DNA from: Sediminibacterium roseum | GTDB taxonomy: Bacteria; Bacteroidota; Bacteroidia; Chitinophagales; Chitinophagaceae | Assembly (NCBI RefSeq): GCF_009939005.1 | Contig: NZ_JAACJS010000002.1 | Coordinates: forward strand, 464,646-528,645 | Direction: 5' to 3' | Length of the DNA: 64,000 nucleotides | Part shown: piece after piece, positions 10,142 through 17,519 of the stretch | How positions within the stretch are numbered: position 1 is the first letter of the stretch | Layout of the letters: every line of letters begins with the position of its first letter | Translations under genes and position numbers: made by a program | Notes under the pieces: generated by a model | What the model was told of the DNA's origin: nothing | Database searches by the model: none | The model's input: only the letters and a program-made list of their open reading frames with translations

Positions 10142-10851
10142 CAGGACAGGTGGTATTTTTTTCTGAGCAATTCGATTCCTTTTACGGCTTTTTGTTTTTG
10201 TTCGGCGAGGTTGGCCACGTAGTTCTCTATGATCTTGCGCTGGATAAAACATTTGTTGTAGAACGTGCGCATTTTATCGGCATCATCCGATACATAAAGG
10301 CCGGCGGGCGGCGTTTGCTGCGCGGCGCCTGAAAAATCGAGCACCTGTTCCATCAGGTTCAGGATCTCGAGCATTGATTTGTAATAGGCATCGCCTTGTT
10401 TGGTTACGTGCGTGTTGAACTGCTCGTAATCGGTAATGGCGTTTACACAGGCGGTGTCTTTGATCAGGCGGAGCCCGCCAGCGTTTTTCAATTGGGTGAT
10501 GGTTCCGTTCTCGTTTTCAAACAAAGCGCTTATGCCAACGAAACGGCTGTGCATATATATGTTTTTGGCGGCGCCGGGCTCTTTTGATTTCAGTGATACA
10601 AGCAGGGAATCGATACCAACCACCATTTTTTTATTGATGCGGATGAATTGCGTAAGCTGGAGGGTGTCTTTCTGAAGATCAGTCACCATGCTGGCCATAT
10701 ATTCGTGCGCCCTTTCTTTTTCAACATAGCTTTCACGCAGGTTTTCGGCGATAAATCCGCAGAAAACCGCCAGGAACAGCATCAGGAATTCGCCGGCATA
10801 GCTTTTCCAGTTCTTTTTTCCATGGTTTTTAGAATGGTGGTGTACTTCCAT
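10141..10851 (-). CDS. membrane-anchored protein of a Bacteroidota-specific family, unknown function
   Basis: A 236-residue protein with a His-rich cytoplasmic start (MEVHHHSKNHGKKNWKSY), one hydrophobic segment at about residues 21-36 (FLMLFLAVFCGFIAE) and a helical, charged remainder predicted outside the membrane. Proteins with this N-terminal pattern (HH, then EFLM(I/L)FLAV..GF.AEN(L)RE) are common in Chitinophagaceae and are uncharacterised. First gene of the hydrolase run, overlapping the D-aminoacylase start by one base. Confidence 0.8.
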   Translation of the reverse strand: MEVHHHSKNHGKKNWKSYAGEFLMLFLAVFCGFIAENLRESYVEKERAHEYMASMVTDLQKDTLQLTQFIRINKKMVVGIDSLLVSLKSKEPGAAKNIYMHSRFVGISALFENENGTITQLKNAGGLRLIKDTACVNAITDYEQFNTHVTKQGDAYYKSMLEILNLMEQVLDFSGAAQQTPPAGLYVSDDADKMRTFYNKCFIQRKIIENYVANLAEQKQKAVKGIELLRKKYHLS

Positions 10852-10940
10852 AAACGGGCCGGTTTGGGCCGATTAAGATACAGAATTCTCTTTTCAGAAC
10901 CGGCTTTGAGATTAAGGCCTGTAAAACGCGCCCAAAATTG

Positions 10941-10948
10941 TACTTTTG
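10941..10948 (+). promoter_or_regulatory. -7 promoter box of prfA
   Basis: TACTTTTG matches the Bacteroidota -7 consensus TAnnTTTG and lies 20 nt before the chosen prfA ATG. No convincing -33 element (TTG) at the expected distance was found. Confidence 0.5.
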
Positions 10949-10968
10949 CTCCCTGAATTTTGAATCAT

Positions 10969-12030
10969 ATGCTGGATAAGCTTGAAGCCATAAAAGCACG
11001 TTTTGACCAGGTAGGCGTGGCCCTTACCAACCCCGAGATCATCAACAACCAGAAGGAGTTTGGGGCCTACAGCAAGGAGTACCGCTCCCTGGAGAAGATC
11101 GTGAAGCCTTACGAAGAATACAGGAAAGTGCTGGACGAACACGCATTTGCCAAAGAGGCCCAGCATTCATCCGACGAAGAAATGCGCGAGCTCGCCAAGA
11201 TGGAGCTGCCGGCATTGGAGGAGCGAAAAGAAATACTCGAAAAAGAACTCACCCGCCTGCTGATACCCAAAGATCCGCAGGACGATAAGAACGCCATCCT
11301 CGAGATCCGCGCGGGAACGGGTGGTGACGAAGCAAGCCTTTTTGCCGGCGACCTCCTGGGTATGTACCTCCGTTATTGCTCACGACGCGGTTGGAAAACA
11401 TCGATCGTAACCGAAAGCGAGGGAACGGTTGGAGGATACAAGGAAGTGATCGTTGAAGTAACAGGAGAAGATGTGTACGGCACCCTGAAATTTGAGAGCG
11501 GCGTACACCGTGTACAACGTGTGCCCGATACAGAAACCCAGGGCCGCGTTCACACTTCCGCGGCAACGGTTGCGGTGATGCCCGAAGCAGAAGAAGTGGA
11601 TTTTGAACTGAAAGAAAGCGATGTTAAAATGGAAACGGCACGAAGCGGGGGTGCCGGCGGACAAAACGTAAACAAGGTAGAAACAAAAGTATTTCTCACC
11701 CACATACCAACAGGCGTAGTTGTGGTTTGCCAGACCGAAAGGTCACAGCTCGGCAACCGCGAGAAAGCGATGACGATGCTCCGTACCAAACTCTACGAAG
11801 AACAGGTACGCAAACAGGAAGAAGAAATATCGCGCCAGCGGAAAACATTGGTAAGCACCGGCGACAGAAGCGCCAAGATCCGTACCTACAACTGGCCGCA
11901 GGGCCGGGTAACCGATCACCGCATCGGCCTCACTTCTTATAACCTTGATGCCGTGATCAACGGTGATATCGATGAATTCATTGAGTCGCTGCAAATGGCA
12001 GAGAACGCAGAGAAAATGACCACGCAGTAA
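10969..12030 (+). CDS. prfA: peptide chain release factor 1
   Basis: A 353-residue class-1 release factor recognising UAA/UAG and triggering peptidyl-tRNA hydrolysis. Start at the ATG ([12 protein letters not shown]); a TTG three codons upstream is unlikely. The PxT codon-recognition tripeptide is present as PDT in [10 protein letters not shown], and the catalytic GGQ lies at residues 230-232 within [16 protein letters not shown]. Length and domain order are normal. A strong terminator follows at 12085-12116. Confidence 0.97.
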   Translation: MLDKLEAIKARFDQVGVALTNPEIINNQKEFGAYSKEYRSLEKIVKPYEEYRKVLDEHAFAKEAQHSSDEEMRELAKMELPALEERKEILEKELTRLLIPKDPQDDKNAILEIRAGTGGDEASLFAGDLLGMYLRYCSRRGWKTSIVTESEGTVGGYKEVIVEVTGEDVYGTLKFESGVHRVQRVPDTETQGRVHTSAATVAVMPEAEEVDFELKESDVKMETARSGGAGGQNVNKVETKVFLTHIPTGVVVVCQTERSQLGNREKAMTMLRTKLYEEQVRKQEEEISRQRKTLVSTGDRSAKIRTYNWPQGRVTDHRIGLTSYNLDAVINGDIDEFIESLQMAENAEKMTTQ

Positions 12031-12084
12031 GCCGGGTAGTGAATAGAGACTTCTCAGCATGCATCCGGAATGGTAATAGAACTA

Positions 12085-12116
12085 AAAAAGGTGGATCATC
12101 ATTGATCCACCTTTTT
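12085..12116. terminator. bidirectional intrinsic terminator
   Basis: AAAAAGGTGGATCA pairs with TGATCCACCTTTTT around the loop TCAT, giving a 14-bp stem with A/T tracts on both sides. It can end both prfA (plus) and galE (minus). Confidence 0.9.
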
Positions 12117-12139
12117 CATAATCTGTATTAGTACGCACT

Positions 12140-13183
12140 TCAATTACTCTTCACCATCTCTTCGGCTTCCTTGATCTTCAGTTCCCATTGCCATGCGGTG
12201 CGGATCATTTCCTCGAGATTGTATTTAATCTTCCAGCCGAGTTGTTGGATGGCAAAATCGTTGTTTGCGTAAATGGCCACGATATCGCCGGCGCGGCGCG
12301 GACCTATTTCGTAATTGAGCTTTACGCCGCTCACTTTTTCAAACATGCGGATGGCCTCAAGCACGGTAACGCCATCGCCGGTGCCGAGGTTAAAAACATC
12401 GCAGCGCGATTTGTTTTTCTTATCGGAAAGATATTGTACCGCCAATGTGTGCGCATGCGCTATGTCGCAAACATGAATGTAATCGCGTACGCAACTTCCA
12501 TCGCGTGTGGGATAGTCATCTCCAAACACCATCATTTTTGGCAGCTTGCCAATGGCGGTTTGTGTAATTACAGGAACCAGGTTCTGCGGTTTGCCCAACG
12601 GTAATTCGCCGATCAGCGCACTTGGATGCGCACCCACCGGGTTGAAATAACGAAGCAGTGCGATCGTGGTGGCGCCGGTTGATTTTGCAAAGTCCTGCAG
12701 CACACGCTCCCCCATCTGCTTAGTGGCGCCATACGGCGATTCGGCTTTGCCGGTAGGCGAATCTTCGGTAACCGGCATGTGTTCAGGATTGCCATACACC
12801 GTGCAGGAAGAAGAGAAAACAAAATGTGGCACGGAGAATTCCTGTACACATTTGACGAGGTTGATCAACCCGAAAATATTGTTCTCATAATACTGCAACG
12901 GGTCTTCCACCGATTCGCCAACGGCTTTGTACGCGGCAAAATGAATCACGGCATTGATATCCGGGTTCTCCTGGAAAACGGCGCGCGTTTCATCAAAATT
13001 CTTAAGGTCTACTTTGTAGTTCTTTATTTTTTTACCGGTGATCTTCTCGATACCTGCAAGCGCATAGGGGGTTGATCTTGAGTTGTCGTCAATAGAAATC
13101 ACATCGTACTGGTGATCCAGCAGATCTACGATTGTATGCGAACCGATATAACCACAACCACCTGTAACAAGGATCTTAGGCAT
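12140..13183 (-). CDS. galE: UDP-glucose 4-epimerase
   Basis: A 347-residue short-chain dehydrogenase-type epimerase interconverting UDP-glucose and UDP-galactose. Start at the ATG giving MPKILVTGGCGYIGSHT, whose GxxGxxG binds NAD; the upstream in-frame extension is low-complexity and unlikely. The catalytic Tyr-x-x-x-Lys is YGATK after SSSCTVYG, and LRYFNPVGAHPS and RDYIHVCD are typical. It follows the phosphate transporter on the same strand with a 153-nt gap. Confidence 0.95.
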   Translation of the reverse strand: MPKILVTGGCGYIGSHTIVDLLDHQYDVISIDDNSRSTPYALAGIEKITGKKIKNYKVDLKNFDETRAVFQENPDINAVIHFAAYKAVGESVEDPLQYYENNIFGLINLVKCVQEFSVPHFVFSSSCTVYGNPEHMPVTEDSPTGKAESPYGATKQMGERVLQDFAKSTGATTIALLRYFNPVGAHPSALIGELPLGKPQNLVPVITQTAIGKLPKMMVFGDDYPTRDGSCVRDYIHVCDIAHAHTLAVQYLSDKKNKSRCDVFNLGTGDGVTVLEAIRMFEKVSGVKLNYEIGPRRAGDIVAIYANNDFAIQQLGWKIKYNLEEMIRTAWQWELKIKEAEEMVKSN

Positions 13184-13336
13184 AGGAGATTTTGAAAGTG
13201 CAAGATGGTGAAAAGCTGCGAGCCACGCGCTGCGGACCCTGCGCTTTTTTTTCTTTGCATTGGAAAAACGTAAAAACATCCCGCCGGGCGGGCCTTTGCT
13301 CCACGCTGCATTGCCAGCGGCGCAGGGCTTCCTGGG

Positions 13337-14377
13337 TTAAACAAACATCTTCAAAACATAGAACACACAGGCCGCGATAAATGCGGAGATGGGAATGGTC
13401 AGGATCCAAGCCCAGAGCAGGTTTACGGTTACACCCCAGCGTACTGCGCTCAGGCGTTTGGTGGCGCCTACACCGATGATGGAACCGGTAATGGTATGCG
13501 TGGTTGATACGGGAATTTTAAAATGTTCGGTGAGGAACAACGTAATGGCGCCCGCTGTTTCGGCCGCCACCCCTTCGAGCGGTGTTACTTTGGTGATGCG
13601 GGTTCCCATCGTTTTCACGATCTTCCAGCCACCACTCATGGTTCCGATGCCGATGCAGAGAAAACTGGTGAAAGGCACCCAACCGTACTGCGAAACAAAC
13701 TGGTCGAAATCCATATGGTTGCCCTTGGTTCCTTCGTAGTAGATCACGGCTGCGCCGATGATACCCATAACTTTCTGGGCGTCGTTGCCGCCATGCCCAA
13801 GGCTGAAGGCGGCGGATGATACCAGCTGTAATTTCTTAAACCAGTTTTCGGCCCTGTATGGGTTGGACCGCTTGCACAGGTGAACGATCAATATGGTGAT
13901 AAAGAACGCAATGACCATTCCTATGAGCGGTGCAAAAAAGATGAAAAGGAAAGTAGGAACCACTTTTGCGTAGTTGATCACATGAATGCCATTGTCTGCA
14001 AACCCATGTGCGTTGGCGAGGGCTGCGCCCACAAAACCACCCATCAGCGTATGCGAAGAGCTGGAAGGGATGCCGAACCACCAGGTGATCAGGTTCCAGA
14101 TGATGGCCGCGATGATACCCGCCAGGATCACATGCAGCGTAATGAATTCAGGCTGTACCCATTTGGCAACCGTATTGCCGATGCCAAACTCTTTGAAAAT
14201 ATATTTCGAGATAAAAAAGGCCGCGAAATTGAAGAACGCCGCCCAAACCACCGCCTGGAAAGGCGTAAGCACCTTGGTGGAAACGATCGTGGCAATAGAA
14301 TTGGCCGCATCGTGAAAACCATTGATGTAATCGAAAATGAAAGCGAGAACTATAATGATGACGAGTAAGGTAAACAT
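13337..14377 (-). CDS. PiT-family inorganic phosphate transporter
   Basis: A 346-residue integral membrane Na+/H+:phosphate symporter. The ATG at 14377 (MFTLLVIIIV) is preferred; the longer frame starts with TTG inside an AT-rich repeat. The family signature GFHDAANSIATIVST occurs in the N-terminal half, and its repeat (SLGHGGNDAQKVMG) and PVSTTHTITGSIIG in the second half show the inverted duplication of PiT carriers. About ten hydrophobic segments are visible. It lies downstream of the DUF47 gene on the same strand, the usual pairing. Confidence 0.95.
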   Translation of the reverse strand: MFTLLVIIIVLAFIFDYINGFHDAANSIATIVSTKVLTPFQAVVWAAFFNFAAFFISKYIFKEFGIGNTVAKWVQPEFITLHVILAGIIAAIIWNLITWWFGIPSSSSHTLMGGFVGAALANAHGFADNGIHVINYAKVVPTFLFIFFAPLIGMVIAFFITILIVHLCKRSNPYRAENWFKKLQLVSSAAFSLGHGGNDAQKVMGIIGAAVIYYEGTKGNHMDFDQFVSQYGWVPFTSFLCIGIGTMSGGWKIVKTMGTRITKVTPLEGVAAETAGAITLFLTEHFKIPVSTTHTITGSIIGVGATKRLSAVRWGVTVNLLWAWILTIPISAFIAACVFYVLKMFV

Positions 14378-14383
14378 TGGGTG

Positions 14384-14477
14384 CAATTAGTAATTAGTAA
14401 TTAATAATTAGCAATTGACGGATAGTTATTAGAAAATGAAACTCATTACTAATAATTAATGATCAATTATCAATTAA
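14384..14477. repeat. AT-rich inverted-repeat element between DUF47 and PiT genes
   Basis: About 94 bp with AATTAGT heptamers in tandem on the left (CAATTAGTAATTAGTAATTA) and a roughly complementary right arm (ATTACTAATAATTAAT, CAATTATCAATTA) around a unique centre. It resembles the element at 37227-37330 in heptamer unit, length and layout. Confidence 0.7.
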
Positions 14478-14481
14478 AATC

Positions 14482-15129
14482 CTATGCGTATTTGATAATG
14501 ATCGATTCAATTACGTTCGCGGCATCTTCACATTTGTCTGTAGCAATCTCCATTACCTGGTAGATCTCGCGTTTCTTGATCACTTCCTTAAAATCGTTTT
14601 CGTGGTTGAAGAGCTTTTCGATGCTCATGTCAAACACGTCGTCTGCCTGGTTTTCAATGCTGTTCACTTTCACCATCGCCTCGGTCATTTCGCGGAGGTT
14701 TTTCATATCGCGCAAACCGAATACCGCTTTTTTGATCTCTGCCGAACCCTGGAGAATCAGGTCGGCCATTTTCTGGATGCCGGTGTCGTTCGGGTTTACG
14801 CCATAAAAGTTGATCTTTTTAGCGGAACCATAAATGTAATCTGCAATATCATCCAACGCACTTGCCAGGTAGTGGATGTCTTCCCGGTCGAAAGGCGTTA
14901 TGAAGTTACGCCCGAGCTCGGTGAAGATGCGGTGGGTATTGTCGTCGTTTTTGTGCTCCAGGTCCTCGAGCTGCGCAAGAATAGCGGCGCGTTTGTTGTT
15001 GTCGTGCTCGCTTACCATTTCCTTGAGCTTGAGGCCCATTTCGTAAACTTTGTCGGCTACGTCTTCAAACAACTCATAAAACACCTTGTTCTTTGGCATA
15101 AAAAAACGACCAAAATTGTTGATACCCAT
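14482..15129 (-). CDS. DUF47/PhoU-like partner of PiT transporter
   Basis: A 215-residue all-helical protein of the DUF47 (TIGR00153) family, related to PhoU and nearly always encoded beside a PiT transporter, which it is thought to regulate. Visible features are MPKNKVFYELFEDVAD near the start and acidic helices (EDIHYLASALDDIADYIYG; CEDAANVIESIIIKYA at the end). It is cytoplasmic, with no signal or membrane segment. Upstream gene of a two-gene unit with PiT, which starts 104 nt after its stop. Confidence 0.93.
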   Translation of the reverse strand: MGINNFGRFFMPKNKVFYELFEDVADKVYEMGLKLKEMVSEHDNNKRAAILAQLEDLEHKNDDNTHRIFTELGRNFITPFDREDIHYLASALDDIADYIYGSAKKINFYGVNPNDTGIQKMADLILQGSAEIKKAVFGLRDMKNLREMTEAMVKVNSIENQADDVFDMSIEKLFNHENDFKEVIKKREIYQVMEIATDKCEDAANVIESIIIKYA

Positions 15130-15144
15130 ACATTAAAATTTAGG

Positions 15145-15152
15145 CAAAAATA
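15145..15152 (-). promoter_or_regulatory. -7 promoter box of the DUF47-PiT unit
   Basis: Read on the minus strand, TATTTTTG matches TAnnTTTG and ends 15 nt before the DUF47 ATG. No -33 TTG at the expected spacing is obvious. Confidence 0.5.
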
Positions 15153-15527
15153 GGGGTATGCAGGGGATAGTGCTTACCCATATTTTAATTAACGATTAGA
15201 TAATATTGGGGTTCTTTAATTTTTTGTAAAGCTTTTTCGACGCAGCCGCGACGTACCAGCCGGAAACCTCGTGCCCCGGGCCAGCTTTAAGGTACGAATC
15301 TTTGCAGAAACAAGCAGGTGTTTATTGTCAACAACCAGCCACCTGGTTAACATTTTCATCTTACTGCCTTCACATTCAGTTAATATCCGGGCGCCATTTT
15401 TGCACCGCATAGCAAGCAATGGAACTTTTTATCTCATGTGAAGGCCGCGATTTCTATCGTGGCCGTTTTTTTTGCCTGGCCGTTCTTAAGAAAAGGGTTG
15501 GCTGCATAAGGATCACAGCGGATAAGA
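15153..15527. other. intergenic region without a recognised gene
   Basis: About 375 bp between the DUF47 promoter and the histidine kinase stop. A 67-codon minus-strand frame (15216-15419) has no recognisable content. No RNA gene, terminator or repeat was recognised. Confidence 0.5.
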
Positions 15528-16577
15528 TCATTCTTTCCTCGCATCAAGTGTAAATCCTATGGTTGTGCCGATATCCAGTTTGCTCCGCACGTGCATGGCC
15601 TGGCCGTGGGCCTCGATGATGTGTTTGCAGATGGCGAGGCCGAGCCCCGTGCCGCCTACATCCCTGCTGCGGCCGCGGTCGGTGCGGTAAAAACGTTCAA
15701 AAATCCGGGGCAGGTGTTCTTCTGAAATGCCAATGCCATCATCGCTCAGCTCGATGAGTACGTGCCGGCCGTCGGTTTTGTAAACACTGGCCACAATGCT
15801 GCCGTCTTTTTTGCCATATTTGGCGGCGTTCTCGATCAGGTTGTTCAACACCTGCCTGATCTTTTCTTTGTCGGCAAACACCGTGATCGGTGATTCACAT
15901 CCTTTTTTGATGCTGCACCTGATGTTCCGCGCATTGGTTTTGATCGACAATGCCTCGTAGGTTTCGCGGATCACATCCTGTATCACAAAATTCTCCTTGT
16001 TAAGCGGCTGTTCTCCGCTCTCCAGGCGCGAGATCTCGTCGAGGTCCTGTACCAGGTTCACCATCCTGTCTACATTGCGCGATGTGTTTTCGAGGAAACG
16101 TTTACTCACTTCGGGGTTCTCCATCGCCCCACTGAGCAATGTGTCTACATAACCCTGTATCGCAAAAATGGGCGTTTTGAACTCGTGTGCAAGATTTTGT
16201 AAAAATTCTTTCCGGTAGGCCTCGTTGGTCTTTAACAACTCGATTTCGGCGCTCCGTTGCTCGGCCCATTGTTCCACATCCTTCCTTACTTCATCTATGC
16301 CTTTCTGTGGTAATATGTACTTGTAATAGGTTTCCTCCCGTTTGGTGGCCTTGGTCTGGTAAATGAACTTGTAAATGAGTTTGATCTTCCGGTAAATGAA
16401 CGACTCCAGTACAAAACGGATCAGCAGGTAACCTCCTATAAACGTAACCACCAGCGATACCAGGGCAACCAGCCAGTCCCACGTAAGCACCCATATCCCC
16501 ACCGCGATCGGCAACGACAGTATCAGCGCCGTGAATGCGGAGAGTTGTTGCGGGGATAAATTTTTGGTCTTGAACAT
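15528..16577 (-). CDS. PhoR-like sensor histidine kinase
   Basis: A 349-residue membrane histidine kinase. Two adjacent transmembrane helices (about residues 15-32 and 35-58) with almost no periplasmic loop are followed by a linker with a predicted helix. The dimerisation/phosphoacceptor box NLAHEFKTPIFAIQ has His131. The ATPase domain has the N box (NNLIENAAKYG), G1 (ELSDDGIGI), the F box (IFERFYRTD) and G2 (GGTGLGLAI). The ATG at 16577 is chosen over an upstream GTG. It lies 120 nt after the response regulator on the same strand and just upstream of the DUF47-PiT pair, suggesting phosphate sensing by inference. The short loop argues against direct ligand binding outside the cell. Confidence 0.92.
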   Translation of the reverse strand: MFKTKNLSPQQLSAFTALILSLPIAVGIWVLTWDWLVALVSLVVTFIGGYLLIRFVLESFIYRKIKLIYKFIYQTKATKREETYYKYILPQKGIDEVRKDVEQWAEQRSAEIELLKTNEAYRKEFLQNLAHEFKTPIFAIQGYVDTLLSGAMENPEVSKRFLENTSRNVDRMVNLVQDLDEISRLESGEQPLNKENFVIQDVIRETYEALSIKTNARNIRCSIKKGCESPITVFADKEKIRQVLNNLIENAAKYGKKDGSIVASVYKTDGRHVLIELSDDGIGISEEHLPRIFERFYRTDRGRSRDVGGTGLGLAICKHIIEAHGQAMHVRSKLDIGTTIGFTLDARKE

Positions 16578-16697
16578 GTTGCGGTTACCGTTTTTGAACA
16601 CCTGACATTCAACAATAATGCGAATGTTGAACGCAGGTTATCAGCCCGAAGTTAGTATGGATCCCCCAATAAGGGCAATGCTATCAGTTACTGGCTG

Positions 16698-17378
16698 TTA
16701 ATGTTCGAATTTATACCCCACTCCCTTAACCGTGGTGATACAATCCACCCCCAGTTTCTGCCGTACTTTGCGGATGTGTACGTCGATGGTGCGGTCGCCA
16801 ACGATCACGTCGTTGCCCCAAACCTGCGAGAGTATTTCATTGCGGAGGAAAACGCGTCCAGGGCGCGATGCCAGCAGGTAAAGCAGTTCGAATTCTTTTT
16901 TTGCGAGGATGACTTCCTGGTTATCAATGGTTACAATAAACTTCACCGGGTCGATAACAATATTGCCAAGTTTGATGCTTTTGCCCGTGTCTTTGCTGTT
17001 TACCCGCCTGAAGAGGGCATTGACGCGGCTCACCAGTACTTTCGGGCTGATGGGTTTGCTCACATAATCATCCGCGCCGGTTTCGAGGCCCTTGATGTGC
17101 GAGGCCTCATCACTCAAAGCCGTTAAAAAGATGATCAGCGTTTCCTGGAAAGCGGGTTGGGAACGGAGGATCTGGCACACTTCCACGCCGGTTTTCTTCG
17201 GCATCATGATATCGAGGATGATCAGGTCGGGTTGCAGTTGTTTGGCATTCTCCAGCGCTTCATTGCCATCCTTTGCCGTGTGGATTTCGTACCCTTCCCT
17301 GCCAAGGTTGTAACTTACGATCTCCAGGATATCCGGTTCATCATCTGCGATCAGTATCCGTTTCGGTTTGCCTTCCAT
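16698..17378 (-). CDS. OmpR/PhoB-type response regulator
   Basis: A 226-residue two-domain regulator. The receiver domain has the acidic pair Asp12-Asp13 (ILIADDEPD), phosphoacceptor Asp56 (LIILDIMMP) and the conserved Lys in VSKPISP. The C-terminal winged-helix DNA-binding domain (about 130-226) contains LAKKEFELLYLLASRPGRVF and DRTIDVHIRKVRQKLG. The ATG at 17378 directly precedes the fold; the ORF upstream of it is short and crosses the promoter box. Partner of the histidine kinase encoded next; the pair is PhoB/PhoR-like and next to phosphate-transport genes. Confidence 0.93.
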   Translation of the reverse strand: MEGKPKRILIADDEPDILEIVSYNLGREGYEIHTAKDGNEALENAKQLQPDLIILDIMMPKKTGVEVCQILRSQPAFQETLIIFLTALSDEASHIKGLETGADDYVSKPISPKVLVSRVNALFRRVNSKDTGKSIKLGNIVIDPVKFIVTIDNQEVILAKKEFELLYLLASRPGRVFLRNEILSQVWGNDVIVGDRTIDVHIRKVRQKLGVDCITTVKGVGYKFEH

Positions 17379-17396
17379 GTTAACCTTAAGTTTACG

Positions 17397-17404
17397 CAAA
17401 ATTA
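17397..17404 (-). promoter_or_regulatory. -7 promoter box of the response regulator gene
   Basis: On the minus strand TAATTTTG matches TAnnTTTG, 18 nt before the ATG at 17378. It supports that start, since the longer ORF would begin inside the box. Confidence 0.55.
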
Positions 17405-17496
17405 ATTTTAAACCGCTGCAATAACGTGTTTTGCCTTTATTATGTTATTGTTAACTGCAAGAATGGCCAAAATCGTGTCTTTTATCTCAATGGCAG

Positions 17497-17504
17497 TATT
17501 TTTG
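17497..17504 (+). promoter_or_regulatory. -7 promoter box of the caspase-like gene
   Basis: TATTTTTG matches TAnnTTTG and is followed 10-15 nt later by two in-frame ATGs (17514, 17520). This excludes the more upstream start codons of the same frame. Confidence 0.55.
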
Positions 17505-17519
17505 CCTAAGGATATGCAA

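Noticed and set aside
12140-13279. Longer galE start with a 32-residue Lys/Arg-rich extension
   Set aside because: The GxxGxxG Rossmann motif must be near the N-terminus; the ATG at 13183 gives the normal start.
14378-14386. Longer PiT start at TTG 14386
   Set aside because: It lies in the AT-rich repeat and adds only three codons; the ATG at 14377 directly begins the first helix.
15216-15419. 67-codon minus-strand frame in the gap before the histidine kinase
   Set aside because: No recognisable sequence and no start context.
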